Shown here: positions 8,294-18,465 of the stretch, piece by piece | Layout of the letters: each line of letters opens with the position of its first letter | Numbering within the stretch: position 1 is the stretch's first letter | Program-made: the position numbers and the translations under genes | The notes under the pieces: model-generated | Seen by the model: only the letters and a program-made list of their open reading frames with translations | The model's database searches: none | What the model was told of the DNA's origin: nothing | Origin: Balneolales bacterium | GTDB lineage: Bacteria; Bacteroidota; Rhodothermia; Balneolales; HLUCCA01 | Direction of reading: 5' to 3' | Length of the DNA stretch: 39,817 nucleotides | NCBI GenBank assembly: GCA_024711145.1 | Contig: JANJTJ010000017.1 | Span: 1-39,817 of the forward strand

Positions 8294-11200
8294 ATGTGGA
8301 TCCTCCTCTTCATACCCCTGCTCTTCCAGCACCCTCCGACCGAATATCTGATCCGGCATTACACGGTCGATGACGGCCTTCCGGTGAATGCCATCAGCGG
8401 TATCGTGCAGGATTCGGACGGATACCTCTATGTATCCACCTACAACGGGTTGGTCCGTTTCGATGGGTACGGATTCGAACGGTTCGATTCGGGCAACACG
8501 CCGGCCATGCGTTCCAATCGGATCGCGGGATTGCTGATCACATCCGACGGCACCCTGTGGCTGTTCAACGAAGGAGGCACCCTCACATCCAGGAAAGGGT
8601 CCGTTTTCAGGTCCTATGCCACTTCGGAGCTGCCGGGCCAGGCCGCCTGGCTGACGGAAGACCGGCACGGCCGACTGTGGGTGGGGGGATCCGACGGGTT
8701 GGCCGTACACGACGCGGCCACAGGGGCCTTCCATCAGATCGAAACCACCAGGTCCATGCCGGTGAATGTGATCAAGCCGCACCCGTCCGGTGGGTTGTAT
8801 GTGGTGAACAACAGGGGGTTGTACCGGTTCGACGGGCAAACGGCCACCCCCTTGCTGACCGATGCCGATGTGGACGTACCCTTCGAGTCGATACTGGACC
8901 TGCAGCCCGTCGGGAGCACGCACCTGTGGTTGGTCGGATCGGACCACCTGCTGCTGTACGATGTCGGCCGGGGGGCCGTGGACCGCGTGGTGCGGCGGAA
9001 TGCGGACCAGCTGACCTTGGCGTCCACAGCCACCCGTGGGGCTGCCGGGTATATCCTCCGTTCGGATGGGAAGTATCGGGTCACAGGGTCGGACACCTCG
9101 GTGGAACGGCCGTTGGATCTGCCGGCATCCGCCCGGCGGGCCGATCCGTTGCTGTATCTGACCGGATCGCAAGGGGAGGCCCTGCTGATCGGAAACCACC
9201 GGGTGGTCATGCAAGGCCAGGTTGTTTACGATGGCCCGCCCATCAAACGGGTGATGGTGGACCAGGAGGGCTCCTTATGGATCGGCACCCTTGCCGACGG
9301 GCTGTACCAGATCCGGAAAAGCAGCTTCACCAACCTGGGAACCGACCGGTATCCCGGCCTATCCAACGTGTATTCGATCATCCAGGACCGGTCGGGTGCC
9401 ATGTGGGCCTGCAGCTTCGCCAGCGGCATCCATCGGTTGACCGCCACCTCGCACCGGCGTTGGGATGCCGGCAATTCCAGCCTCATGAACAGCTACTGCA
9501 AAGTGGTATTCGAGGACAGCGACGGCACCCTGTATGCCGGTCTGAACAACGAAGGGCTTTGGGTCCTGCGCGACGGGGATTGGGAGCGGTTGACCGGTTA
9601 CGATGCCCTGGTGCAAGGGCATCGGCGCTCGGTGGAAGCCCTGCACCGGCAAGGCGGGCGGTTGTTCGTATCCGGTTTCAGCTCCCTGCTGGTTTACGAA
9701 GACAACCGCTTCCGCTACTTCGACGCATCCCAACCGCGGGAATTGTCCGGCATCCAGGTGTTCGCCGAGAATCCGGACGGTGTCATCTATGCCGGAACCG
9801 ACGGGTTCGGGTTGAACCGGATCGTCGGAGACACCTATCGGAATTACCGGGCCCGGCCCGGAATCCTGAACAGCAACACCATCCGCGATGTGCATCTGCA
9901 GGCGGCCGACACCATCTGGGTGGTGCATGAGAGCGTGGGCCTGAACCGCCTGGTTTTTGATGCGGATGGGAATGTGAGGGCTTCGGCTTCGGTAACCTCT
10001 GCGGACGGCCTGCCCCAGAACTCCCTGCACCGCATGATCGATGACGGCCATGGCCACTACTGGATCAGTGGGAACAGCGGCATCATGCGCATCGCCAAAT
10101 CCGAACTCAACGCCTATGCCGATGGGGCGATTCCGGAATTGCGGGTGCTGAGCTTCAACGAGAACGACGGCATGATCGACCGCGAAGCCAACGGCGGGGT
10201 GCAATCGGCCGGCATACGCACCACCGACGGCAGGTTGTGGTTTCCGAACCAGCGGGGCATCACCATCATGAATCCGACCGAATTTTCGGTCGATTACGGG
10301 TTGGATGTTCCCCGGCCGGTTTTCGAGCATATCGAACTCGACGGATTCGACCTGTACATACGCGATGTGGATGTCATTGAAATCCCCGGCAACCAACGCG
10401 ATTTCCGGGTGAATTTCGCCGTACCCAATTTCGTGAACCAGGACCGCCTCCGATTCACCTACCTGCTGGAGGGGGTGAACGAACGCTGGCAGAACGCCAC
10501 CACCTTCCGCCAGGCGGTATTCACCGGGGTTCCACCGGGCCGTCACACCTTGCGCATCCGTTCCCAGTTCATCGGGGCAGACCCCGTCGAGAGTACCATC
10601 CTCATCGTCGTTCCCCCCTATTTCCACGAAACCACCTGGTTCGCCCTGCTGATGGCCGCCGGTCTCATCGGCTTGCTGTACACGGCATACACCTACCGCA
10701 TCCGGTCAATGCAGGTCACAGAGCGCAAACTCCAGGATCGGGTGGCCCTTCAAACCGAGGAGCTCCGAAAGGCCGCCGAAGAGAAACAGCGGTTCTTCAC
10801 CGGCATCACGCATGAGCTGAAAACGCCCTTGTCGCTGATCATAGGTCCATTGGAGGATCTGATGGACGAAACCGGCCCTGCTGCGGACCCCGCCGTTACC
10901 GGCCGATTGGCCCTGATGCAACGCAACGGCCACCGGTTGAAGCATCTGGTCGACCAGATTCTGGACGTCTCCAAACTGAACGCCGATGCCCTGGCCCTCA
11001 CGCCCCGGCCGGTGCGACTGCCCGAGTTCACCCGGCAGATCGTGGGGCAGTTCCAATCGGCACTGGAGCAAGCCGACCTGACGGTCGACATGCCGGCAGC
11101 CCCGGTATCCGGGCCGATCTATGTGGATCGGGAAGCCTGGGAGCGCATCATCATCAACCTGATGGGCAATGCGATCAAATTCGCCCCGGCCGGAAGCGCC

Positions 11201-12286
11201 ATCCGCATATCCATGGAAGAGCGGGACGACCATGTGGAGGTGCGCATTGGCGACCAGGGACCCGGCATCGCCCCGGAGCATCATGAAAAGGTATTCGATT
11301 ACCTGTACCAGGTGGAAGGGGCGAAGGCGTCGGAGGGAACCGGCATCGGACTCTACCTGGTGAAGGGGCTTATGGACCGCATGGGAGGGAGCATCCGTGT
11401 GGAATCGGAACCCGGTGCCGGCACGGAGTTCGTTCTCATGCTGAAAAAGGGACATGCGCATTTCGGTCCACGCACGGCCGTGGTCCACGATACCCTGGAG
11501 TTGGACGGACCGGCGGCCACCGCACCGGTTCCGAAACCTGCTCCCGGAACGGCCACCGGCTCCGGCGCATCCGAGTTCCGCCTGTTGGTGGTGGAAGACA
11601 ATGCGGATTTCCGCACCTACCTGCACTCGATACTCTCTCCCCAGTACGAGGTGTTGCTTGCCGCCAACGGAGTGGATGCGTTGGCGCTGCTGGAGAAGGA
11701 AACCCCGGACCTGGTCCTGTCCGACATCATGATGCCGCACATGAACGGGCTGGAATTCGTTCGCCGGGTGCGTGAGCGGAAACCCTTCGAGCACCTCCCG
11801 GTCATCTTCCTTTCAGCCAAAAACGAGGATACGGACGTGCAGACCGGGTTGTCTACCGGGGCTGACCTGTACCTTGCCAAACCCATCCGCAGTTCGATGC
11901 TGCTCTCGCAGATCGAGGCCGTGCTCCGCCGGGAACGCATGCTGCGCAAGGGCTTGCCGGGACCCGTGCTTGCCCGCGAACCCGAATTCCTGCAACGGGT
12001 GCGCGAAATCGTATACCGCCATCTGGCGAACCCCTCGTTGAATGTGAACCAACTGGCCGACGCCCTGTACATGAGCCGGGGCAAATTGTACCTGGAATGG
12101 AAACGGGTGAGCCCGATCGGGTTGAACGAGTATGTGAAGCAAACCCGCCTGAACGAGGCACGGGTACTGCTTCAGGACCGCGGCTTCAGTGTGCAGGAAG
12201 CCGCCCGCGCGGTCGGGTTTTCCGATGCGAATTATTTCTCCACCAGCTACAAGAAGCACTTCGGACGTTCGCCGACCGGAAAGTGA
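8294..12286 (+). CDS. Hybrid two-component system protein (Reg_prop propeller, Y_Y_Y, HisKA, HATPase, REC, AraC HTH)
   Basis: YTVDDGLPVNAISGIVQDSDGYLYVSTYNGLVRFDG; YLLEGVNERWQNAT; TM WFALLMAAGLIGLLYTAY; GITHELKTPLSLIIGPLEDL; GNAIKFAP, GTGIGLYLVKGLM; VLSDIMMPHMNGLEFV; FSVQEAARAVGFSDANYFSTSYKKHFGRSP. Start set at MWILLFIPLLF rather than the longer ORF start at 8123. Confidence 0.93.
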   Translation: MWILLFIPLLFQHPPTEYLIRHYTVDDGLPVNAISGIVQDSDGYLYVSTYNGLVRFDGYGFERFDSGNTPAMRSNRIAGLLITSDGTLWLFNEGGTLTSRKGSVFRSYATSELPGQAAWLTEDRHGRLWVGGSDGLAVHDAATGAFHQIETTRSMPVNVIKPHPSGGLYVVNNRGLYRFDGQTATPLLTDADVDVPFESILDLQPVGSTHLWLVGSDHLLLYDVGRGAVDRVVRRNADQLTLASTATRGAAGYILRSDGKYRVTGSDTSVERPLDLPASARRADPLLYLTGSQGEALLIGNHRVVMQGQVVYDGPPIKRVMVDQEGSLWIGTLADGLYQIRKSSFTNLGTDRYPGLSNVYSIIQDRSGAMWACSFASGIHRLTATSHRRWDAGNSSLMNSYCKVVFEDSDGTLYAGLNNEGLWVLRDGDWERLTGYDALVQGHRRSVEALHRQGGRLFVSGFSSLLVYEDNRFRYFDASQPRELSGIQVFAENPDGVIYAGTDGFGLNRIVGDTYRNYRARPGILNSNTIRDVHLQAADTIWVVHESVGLNRLVFDADGNVRASASVTSADGLPQNSLHRMIDDGHGHYWISGNSGIMRIAKSELNAYADGAIPELRVLSFNENDGMIDREANGGVQSAGIRTTDGRLWFPNQRGITIMNPTEFSVDYGLDVPRPVFEHIELDGFDLYIRDVDVIEIPGNQRDFRVNFAVPNFVNQDRLRFTYLLEGVNERWQNATTFRQAVFTGVPPGRHTLRIRSQFIGADPVESTILIVVPPYFHETTWFALLMAAGLIGLLYTAYTYRIRSMQVTERKLQDRVALQTEELRKAAEEKQRFFTGITHELKTPLSLIIGPLEDLMDETGPAADPAVTGRLALMQRNGHRLKHLVDQILDVSKLNADALALTPRPVRLPEFTRQIVGQFQSALEQADLTVDMPAAPVSGPIYVDREAWERIIINLMGNAIKFAPAGSAIRISMEERDDHVEVRIGDQGPGIAPEHHEKVFDYLYQVEGAKASEGTGIGLYLVKGLMDRMGGSIRVESEPGAGTEFVLMLKKGHAHFGPRTAVVHDTLELDGPAATAPVPKPAPGTATGSGASEFRLLVVEDNADFRTYLHSILSPQYEVLLAANGVDALALLEKETPDLVLSDIMMPHMNGLEFVRRVRERKPFEHLPVIFLSAKNEDTDVQTGLSTGADLYLAKPIRSSMLLSQIEAVLRRERMLRKGLPGPVLAREPEFLQRVREIVYRHLANPSLNVNQLADALYMSRGKLYLEWKRVSPIGLNEYVKQTRLNEARVLLQDRGFSVQEAARAVGFSDANYFSTSYKKHFGRSPTGK

Positions 12287-12293
12287 TCGCCGT

Positions 12294-12830
12294 TCAGCGC
12301 AACCGCACTTCGGTCAGGATCCAGGACAGGCCGCTGCGGCGGAACACGAACCGGATGGGGCTGCCGTCTTGGGCCCGGAACACGGCTTCGAAGGTGGATA
12401 GGTCGATGAATGCGGTGTCGGCGTTGTCGAAGGCGTCGGTGGCGGGCACATAGGTGGTGGTGCGTCGGGCGCGAGGTACCGCACGGTCCGGGCGGATGCC
12501 TCTGGCCAGGGTGCCCAACGCCTGATGGGTTACCAAGGCGTTCACGGCCGTTTCGGCGGCCTGGCGGGCCAGGATGAATCGGAACCGCTCGCTGGGCGGA
12601 TCATCGGGTGAGGGGGTGTCGGCCCCTACGGTCGCATACACCAGGTCCTGGATGAGGGAATCGCGGACGGATTCCATGGCGATGCGCCGTTCCAAGGCTT
12701 CCGTATCGCCCGTGGTGAACGCCGTGCCGAGGCGGCTCATGGCCCAATACGGACCCGCAGCCAGAAACAGGAGGCTCAAAAACAGCGCAAGCAGCAGGAA
12801 GCCGATGATGGAGCGGGGGGTCATGTACAT
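12294..12830 (-). CDS. DUF2939-like membrane-anchored protein
   Basis: N-terminal TM followed by GPYWAMSRLGTAFTTGDTEALERRIAMESVRDSLIQDL; start may be the second Met (12824). Confidence 0.65.
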   Translation of the reverse strand: MYMTPRSIIGFLLLALFLSLLFLAAGPYWAMSRLGTAFTTGDTEALERRIAMESVRDSLIQDLVYATVGADTPSPDDPPSERFRFILARQAAETAVNALVTHQALGTLARGIRPDRAVPRARRTTTYVPATDAFDNADTAFIDLSTFEAVFRAQDGSPIRFVFRRSGLSWILTEVRLR

Positions 12831-12837
12831 GCGCGGT

Positions 12838-13506
12838 TCAACCGTGCATGAGGGCCACCAGTTCCCGGCACCTGGCCGTCACATCGGCCGCGCCGAACAC
12901 GCTGTTTCCGGCCACGAGCACATCGGCACCGGCCTGGACCAGGTGGCGGATGTTGCCCGCACCCACGCCGCCGTCGATCTCGATGCGGAACCCGGCATCG
13001 GCTTCGGCCCGCATGGCCGCCAACCGCGTGGTACGATTATAGGTTGACGTGATGAACGACTGCCCCCCGAACCCGGGATTCACGCTCATGAGCACCACCA
13101 GGTCCACATCGTTCAGGATGGGTTCGAGCAGGGTGAGGGAGGTGGCCGGATTGATGGCCACTCCCGCCATCACACCCGATTCCTTGATGCGGTGGATGGT
13201 GCGGTGCAGATGGGGCACCGCCTCGATATGCACGCTGATCAGGTCGGCGCCGGCCTCGACGAAGGCCTGCAGGTACTCGTCCGGACGCTGGATCATGAGG
13301 TGCACGTCCAGGAAGGTGTCGGTGGCGCGGTTGGCGGCCTGCACCACCAGGGGCCCATAGCTGATGTTGGGCACGAAATGGCCGTCCATCACATCGCAAT
13401 GGATCCATCCGGCGCCTCCGTCCACACTCTGGCGGATATGCTCGCCCAACCGGGTGAAATCGGCGGCAAGGATGGAAGGGGCCAGTATGGGCGTAGGACG
13501 GCTCAT
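12838..13506 (-). CDS. rpe: Ribulose-phosphate 3-epimerase
   Basis: APSILAADFTRLGEHI, WIHCDVMDGHFVPNISYGP, DVHLMIQRP, VLMSVNPGFGGQSFI, IEIDGGVGAGNI, VAGNSVFG. Confidence 0.97.
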   Translation of the reverse strand: MSRPTPILAPSILAADFTRLGEHIRQSVDGGAGWIHCDVMDGHFVPNISYGPLVVQAANRATDTFLDVHLMIQRPDEYLQAFVEAGADLISVHIEAVPHLHRTIHRIKESGVMAGVAINPATSLTLLEPILNDVDLVVLMSVNPGFGGQSFITSTYNRTTRLAAMRAEADAGFRIEIDGGVGAGNIRHLVQAGADVLVAGNSVFGAADVTARCRELVALMHG

Positions 13507-14315
13507 CGGTAACGGGGTGGTATGCTGTCGCGGCGTTCGCCTTCGAGCACCACGCCGGTTTCGATTTCTTCGCGCAAGCCGGGTGTTTCGGCGATGACCA
13601 GGTTGATGGTGGTACCCTCGAACGTGGAATCGCCCACGATGGGGTCGAAGCTGAGCACGTGGTTGGGCGCCATGCGGTCGCTGGATTGGTACGAGATGTT
13701 GCCCACGCGCAGGCCGGCGTCGCGCAGGCGCAGCTGGGCGTCGGTGATGCGCAACCCGACCAACATGGGCATGGCCACACGGCGTTGCCCCACCCCGTCT
13801 CCGATCACCAGGTCCACGGCCACGCCCCGGCGCACGGCCGCATCGGCGGCGATGGATTGGCGCAGAACGGCATTGCGGAAGGGCGACGATTCGTAGGTGA
13901 TCCGGCCGACGGCCAAGCCCCGGGTCTGCAACTGGATGCGGGCGTTGTCCAGGCTCTGGGTTACCAGATCGGGCACGCGGACGGTGGGGCGCGACTCGGC
14001 GCTCACCATCAGATAGATCTTCCGGTTGGGTTTGACGACCGAGCCACCGGCCGGCGTTTGGTCGATCACATGGTCGGGAGGGACGTTCTCATTGGGGCGC
14101 TGGTCGTACACCTCGTAGCGCAAGCCGATGGCTTCCAGGGACCGGCCCGCGTCTTCGAGCGAGAGTTTGGTCACGTCGGGGACGGTCACTCCCTGGCCGT
14201 GGCGGGTGTAGGCCGGCATGACGAGCATGTCCATTACCAATACGAGCACCAGGCCGGCGGCCGCCACGATGGCCGTCCATTTCCACATGATGGGGTTTTT
14301 GAGGTGTGCGCGCAT
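13503..14315 (-). CDS. Membrane-anchored protein with three PASTA domains, no kinase domain
   Basis: N-terminal TM then VTVPDVTKLSLEDAGRSLEAIGL..., VRVPDLVTQSLDNARIQLQTRGL..., VAMPMLVGLRITDAQLRLRDAGL.... ATGA overlap with rpe. Confidence 0.88.
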   Translation of the reverse strand: MRAHLKNPIMWKWTAIVAAAGLVLVLVMDMLVMPAYTRHGQGVTVPDVTKLSLEDAGRSLEAIGLRYEVYDQRPNENVPPDHVIDQTPAGGSVVKPNRKIYLMVSAESRPTVRVPDLVTQSLDNARIQLQTRGLAVGRITYESSPFRNAVLRQSIAADAAVRRGVAVDLVIGDGVGQRRVAMPMLVGLRITDAQLRLRDAGLRVGNISYQSSDRMAPNHVLSFDPIVGDSTFEGTTINLVIAETPGLREEIETGVVLEGERRDSIPPRYR

Positions 14316-14332
14316 GCAGCGAATATACCGAG

Positions 14333-15211
14333 TCAGAAGGAATAGCGGAGGACCACCGTGCCGCCGGCGGGGGTCATCACACCGCCGGTTTCGAGCCGGT
14401 TCTCCCGGATGTTCACCGTGAACAACGCATCGAATGCGGAAATCACGTGGTTCACCAGAACCAATGTGACCATTTGGCGCGAGAGCTTGAAATCATCGTT
14501 GAATTCCCGGTTCCGGCGGGCATGTTCCACCCATAAGGCCGGCATGCCGCTTTTGTCGGCGTTCACGCTGTGCAAGGCCGGGTCCCAATCGCGCCAACCC
14601 GGTCCGAATTGGAAGTACTTGCCGATGAGTTCGTAGTACTGCTGGGAGCCGTAGTCGGGCAGGTCGTGCGAGAAGGCGTTGCCGTTGGCATACAAGGTGT
14701 TGCGTTCCAGGGCGCGCAAGGCCTGCAGGTCGATGAGGGCCCAATCCACGGAGGTGTCGAAGGCCGGCGTGGGGAACTGCCCGGTTTCGTTGAAGACGGC
14801 CAGGCCGGCCGGCGTGAGCAGGTCGGTGATGGGCACGTCGGGTGCGTTGGGCCTGCGCGCGCCGCCCATGTAGTACCCGTGTACGAACCCGGCATAGCTC
14901 ACCACGCTCCAGTTGGCGTTGCCATGGCGGTTGTAGCGGCGCTGCCCCAGGTCCCCGCGGGCATCGTAATGCAGGTAGAACCCGATGGCGGCGGCTTCGG
15001 CACCCACATAGAGGGCGGTTTTCCACCACTGCCGGTTCATGGCCTGGCCCGCACCCGGCACCAAAGCCGAGGCACCGAAGGCCAGGGCCGCTTTGGGCGA
15101 CAAGGTGGGGCCGGCCGGGTCGGCGTACCGGAACACGGGGTCGGTGCCGGTTTGTGCGTGCACGCCGCCGGCTGTCATCGCCAGTAGGAGGAGGTATCCG
15201 GGTATCCGCAT
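14333..15211 (-). CDS. Exported DUF5683-like protein
   Basis: Signal peptide MRIPGYLLLLAMTAGGVHAQ; LSPKAALAFGASALVPGAGQAMNRQWWKTALYVGAEAAAIGFYLHYD. Start trimmed from ORF 16201 because the upstream part is antiparallel-frame noise over the neighbouring CDS; TGATG overlap with upstream stop. Confidence 0.75.
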   Translation of the reverse strand: MRIPGYLLLLAMTAGGVHAQTGTDPVFRYADPAGPTLSPKAALAFGASALVPGAGQAMNRQWWKTALYVGAEAAAIGFYLHYDARGDLGQRRYNRHGNANWSVVSYAGFVHGYYMGGARRPNAPDVPITDLLTPAGLAVFNETGQFPTPAFDTSVDWALIDLQALRALERNTLYANGNAFSHDLPDYGSQQYYELIGKYFQFGPGWRDWDPALHSVNADKSGMPALWVEHARRNREFNDDFKLSRQMVTLVLVNHVISAFDALFTVNIRENRLETGGVMTPAGGTVVLRYSF

Positions 15212-18200
15212 CAGAAATCGAAATCGAACAAGAGGCCTACGTTGATGAGGGTTTCGCGCCCGTACCGCACGCCGTTGGTGCCGGTGGTGGTGATGAAAGC
15301 GTCCGGCAGCGCCGTGCGGAACTCGTCGAGGCCGTAGGAGGCGCTCACGAAGAGTTTGGTCGGGAACAGGTAGTAGCTGTTCATGGCCACCCGGAGTTCG
15401 GCCCCGATGCCGGTTTTCAGGTCGGCCCCCAAGGCCAGGGGCGAGTTCCACCCGTTGCCGGTTTCGGCGAAGAACCGGGCCCAGATCTTGTCGAGTGTGA
15501 ACCGGCCCTGCTGTCGGGTGATGCCGTTCATGATGGGCATGTTCCAAGATAGGCTGCCGAACCAGGTGGTGTTGCCGCCCAACGCGAAGAAGGGATAGCT
15601 GCGCATGCCGGAAAAGCCGCCGATGTAGTCCAGGAAGAAGTATTCGTCGGTCGGGTTCAGGTTGGCATACAACCGGGTATGCAACCGCAGGTTCCGGTTG
15701 CCCAGTTGGAACCCGTACCGGGTGTCGGTTTCGATGCTGTGGACGCCGAATCGCTGGTACACCGGCACCAGGGTTCCGCCCCGGATGTCGTACCCGTCCA
15801 GCAGCCGGCTGGGTTGGTACTCGTACCGCAGGAAGGAGCGGATGCCCAAGGGCGCCACGTCGGAATGCCGGTAGGGCAGTTCCAGTTGGAAATAATAGGC
15901 GGCCGACAGGGTGTTGCCTATGAAATACCGGGAGGTGGACCCCGGAATCACCTGGCGGTATTCGCGGGAGAAGAAGGCCGATGTGCCTACCCGGTACGGA
16001 CTGTGCGTGACGGCCAATTCGACTACGGAATACGCGTTCACCTTGCTGACCAAAGCGGCCCGAGCTTCCAGGATGTCGTAGGCGATGTCGATGCCGGTGG
16101 TGTCGGGCAGGCAGGATGTGCAAGGGAATTCCTCGATGCGCAGGCCGTTGCGGACGTTCCGGCGCAGGTTGAAGAGCTCGACGGAGATGGTGGGCGACCA
16201 ACGGGCGTCGATGAAGGGCAACCCCCGGTATTCGGCTATGAGGAATAGGTCGCGGTCCAATTCGGTGATCCGGGTGGGCGAGATGAAATCGCCGGTACCG
16301 TCCGAATCCCGGCTGCCCAACCCCAACAACACGCCTCCGAAGATGTTGAACTTGTCGATCATGTCGCGGCTGGCGAAGTAGGCCCCCACTTTGGTGTCGC
16401 GCCAGAGGTTGTTGCCGGCATTGCGGAAATCGCCGCGCCTGAGCAAGGCGCCGGTGCTGCCGTATTCTTTGGCATACCCATCCACCCGGATGGTGGGGAA
16501 GAAGCTGAATGCGGTGAAGGTGTCGGCGTAGCGTTCACCCACATCGGCCGTGGTGAGGTCGCGGTCGTCCCAGGCGGGTGTGGGCTGTCGGGGCTGAAGC
16601 GGCCGAACATAGGCGGAAAGGGGTTGCCCATGCGCATCGCCGTCGGTTACGGAAATCTTGTAGCCATCCCACCGGTATTCGGAGAACCAGACGCGCCCGT
16701 CCGGACCCTGTGCGGGCTGGAACGCCCCGCCCGGCACCGAGGTGAGGCGTTCGGCACGGCCCGTTTCCACATCCATGCGCCAGATGTTGTAGAAGCCGTC
16801 CAGATCGGTGCTGTACAGCAGGCTGCCGTCGGCCGCGAACCGGGGATCGCGCAGGTCGGCGGTGGCGTGGCCGGCCAGTTCGGCGGTACGGCCGGTCTCC
16901 AGGTCGTACCGGAGCAGACGGCGTTGCCCGAGGTCGGAGTAGGCGAAGACGATGGTGCTGCCATCGGGCGCTACGGTGGGCGTGTACACCTGCTCGCCCC
17001 GGTCGTACCGGGTGAGGGGTTCCACAGCTCCGGTTTGGGCATGCACGCGCACGAGGTTGGTGCTGCCGTCGAAAAAGGCCACCCCGATGAGATGGGTACC
17101 GTCCGGATGCCAAACCACATCCTGGATGCGGGCGTCGGTGGTCAGGCGGACCGATTTCTTCCTGCGGTGCTCCAGGTCCAATACCCATAGGTCGGTATAG
17201 GCCTCACCCAGCCGGTTCTCGCGGATGCGCAACCAGGCCAACCGGTTCCCATCGGGCGAGAAATCATAGGCGCCGGCCACATCCTTGAGCAAGGGATCGG
17301 CCCCCAGGTTGCAGAAAGCGGCTTCCGCGGCCGGATGTACGTGTGGCTCGGCACCCACGCTTCCCAAATCCGCCAGTTGTCCGGTTTCCACATCGCGCAG
17401 GTACAGGCGCGTGAGCCCGGTATCGAAGCCTCGGTTGGACAGATAGGCCACATGGCGGCCATCGGGCGAGACGATCGGGCGGAAGTTGTAGAAGCCGTCG
17501 GGTTCCACGGTGTCCACGGCTCGGAAAGGACGGCCCTGGGTTTGCAGCGCGTAATGCCTGCCCAGGTCGGCCACCCAGTCGGCATACAGGGTTTCCCCGT
17601 CTTTTCCGGTGGCGATGCGCAAGGCGTCGGATACATCATAGACGCCCCGCCGGGCCAAGGCCCGCGAAATACGCACCAGCACGGTGTCGCCGAAGGTTCT
17701 GGCCAGCCACAGGCTGAAGGCGAACCCCTGGTTGTAGGTGGTTTCCCGCTCGATGGAGGATTTGGAGCTGAAGGTGCCCATTTCCTGCAGGTCCAACAGG
17801 GTGCCCGCTTGCAACCGCGTGCGGAGGATCATGTCGCGGTGGCTGTCCCAATAATCGTAGTTGAGGGTCGGCGTGGCGAACTGCGCCGTTCCTTCGGCCA
17901 ACCAAGCCGGCATGCTTACTCCGCTGAGCGGGTAGGTGGCCACCAGGTTGGGATAGCCGTACAACACGTCGGGGCGGCGCACATCCTCGTACCCGAGTAC
18001 TTGCACGTAGGTGGCCGGCCACTGGCGGTCGCGCTTCATGGCCGTCTGGATCTGCACGATGTGGGTGTATTCGTGCGTGATCACGTTGCGCAGCCAATCG
18101 TGGGTGCCGCGCAACGGGGTATCCAAGGCCGGCAACCAGATCTCGATCTTGTTGTCGAAGAAATAGGCGGCACCGTTGGCATAATCCAGCCGGTCGATGA

Positions 18201-18465
18201 GCACGATGGAGACCGGTGCCTCCGGTTCGTACCCATAGAATGCGGTGACCTCGGGATGGACCTCCTCCGCGATGCGGGCGATGACCTGGGCCGGGCGGCT
18301 GTTCCCTTCCTGGAAATGTACCAGGAAGTGCTCCGTACGGATCGATTCCCACTTCTTGTGCGACCAGGGATACCCATAGAATTGGGCTTCCCGCTCCTGG
18401 GCTTGTGCCGGTTGTACGGCACATAGCATGAATAATGCGGCCAGGCAGATATATGGAAGTCTCAT
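15211..18465 (-). CDS. Peptidase MA-like (HEXXH) N-terminus, TolB/PD40-type beta-propeller, C-terminal outer-membrane barrel-like domain
   Basis: VITHEYTHIVQ (HEXXH), WLAEGTAQFAT (third ligand region), RPIVSPDGRHVAYLSNRG, YDFSPDGNRLAWLRI, TVAPDGSTIVFAY, then DYIGGFSGMRSYPFFALGGNTTWFGSLSWNMPIMNG and terminal LINVGLLFDFDF. Confidence 0.8.
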   Translation of the reverse strand: MRLPYICLAALFMLCAVQPAQAQEREAQFYGYPWSHKKWESIRTEHFLVHFQEGNSRPAQVIARIAEEVHPEVTAFYGYEPEAPVSIVLIDRLDYANGAAYFFDNKIEIWLPALDTPLRGTHDWLRNVITHEYTHIVQIQTAMKRDRQWPATYVQVLGYEDVRRPDVLYGYPNLVATYPLSGVSMPAWLAEGTAQFATPTLNYDYWDSHRDMILRTRLQAGTLLDLQEMGTFSSKSSIERETTYNQGFAFSLWLARTFGDTVLVRISRALARRGVYDVSDALRIATGKDGETLYADWVADLGRHYALQTQGRPFRAVDTVEPDGFYNFRPIVSPDGRHVAYLSNRGFDTGLTRLYLRDVETGQLADLGSVGAEPHVHPAAEAAFCNLGADPLLKDVAGAYDFSPDGNRLAWLRIRENRLGEAYTDLWVLDLEHRRKKSVRLTTDARIQDVVWHPDGTHLIGVAFFDGSTNLVRVHAQTGAVEPLTRYDRGEQVYTPTVAPDGSTIVFAYSDLGQRRLLRYDLETGRTAELAGHATADLRDPRFAADGSLLYSTDLDGFYNIWRMDVETGRAERLTSVPGGAFQPAQGPDGRVWFSEYRWDGYKISVTDGDAHGQPLSAYVRPLQPRQPTPAWDDRDLTTADVGERYADTFTAFSFFPTIRVDGYAKEYGSTGALLRRGDFRNAGNNLWRDTKVGAYFASRDMIDKFNIFGGVLLGLGSRDSDGTGDFISPTRITELDRDLFLIAEYRGLPFIDARWSPTISVELFNLRRNVRNGLRIEEFPCTSCLPDTTGIDIAYDILEARAALVSKVNAYSVVELAVTHSPYRVGTSAFFSREYRQVIPGSTSRYFIGNTLSAAYYFQLELPYRHSDVAPLGIRSFLRYEYQPSRLLDGYDIRGGTLVPVYQRFGVHSIETDTRYGFQLGNRNLRLHTRLYANLNPTDEYFFLDYIGGFSGMRSYPFFALGGNTTWFGSLSWNMPIMNGITRQQGRFTLDKIWARFFAETGNGWNSPLALGADLKTGIGAELRVAMNSYYLFPTKLFVSASYGLDEFRTALPDAFITTTGTNGVRYGRETLINVGLLFDFDF

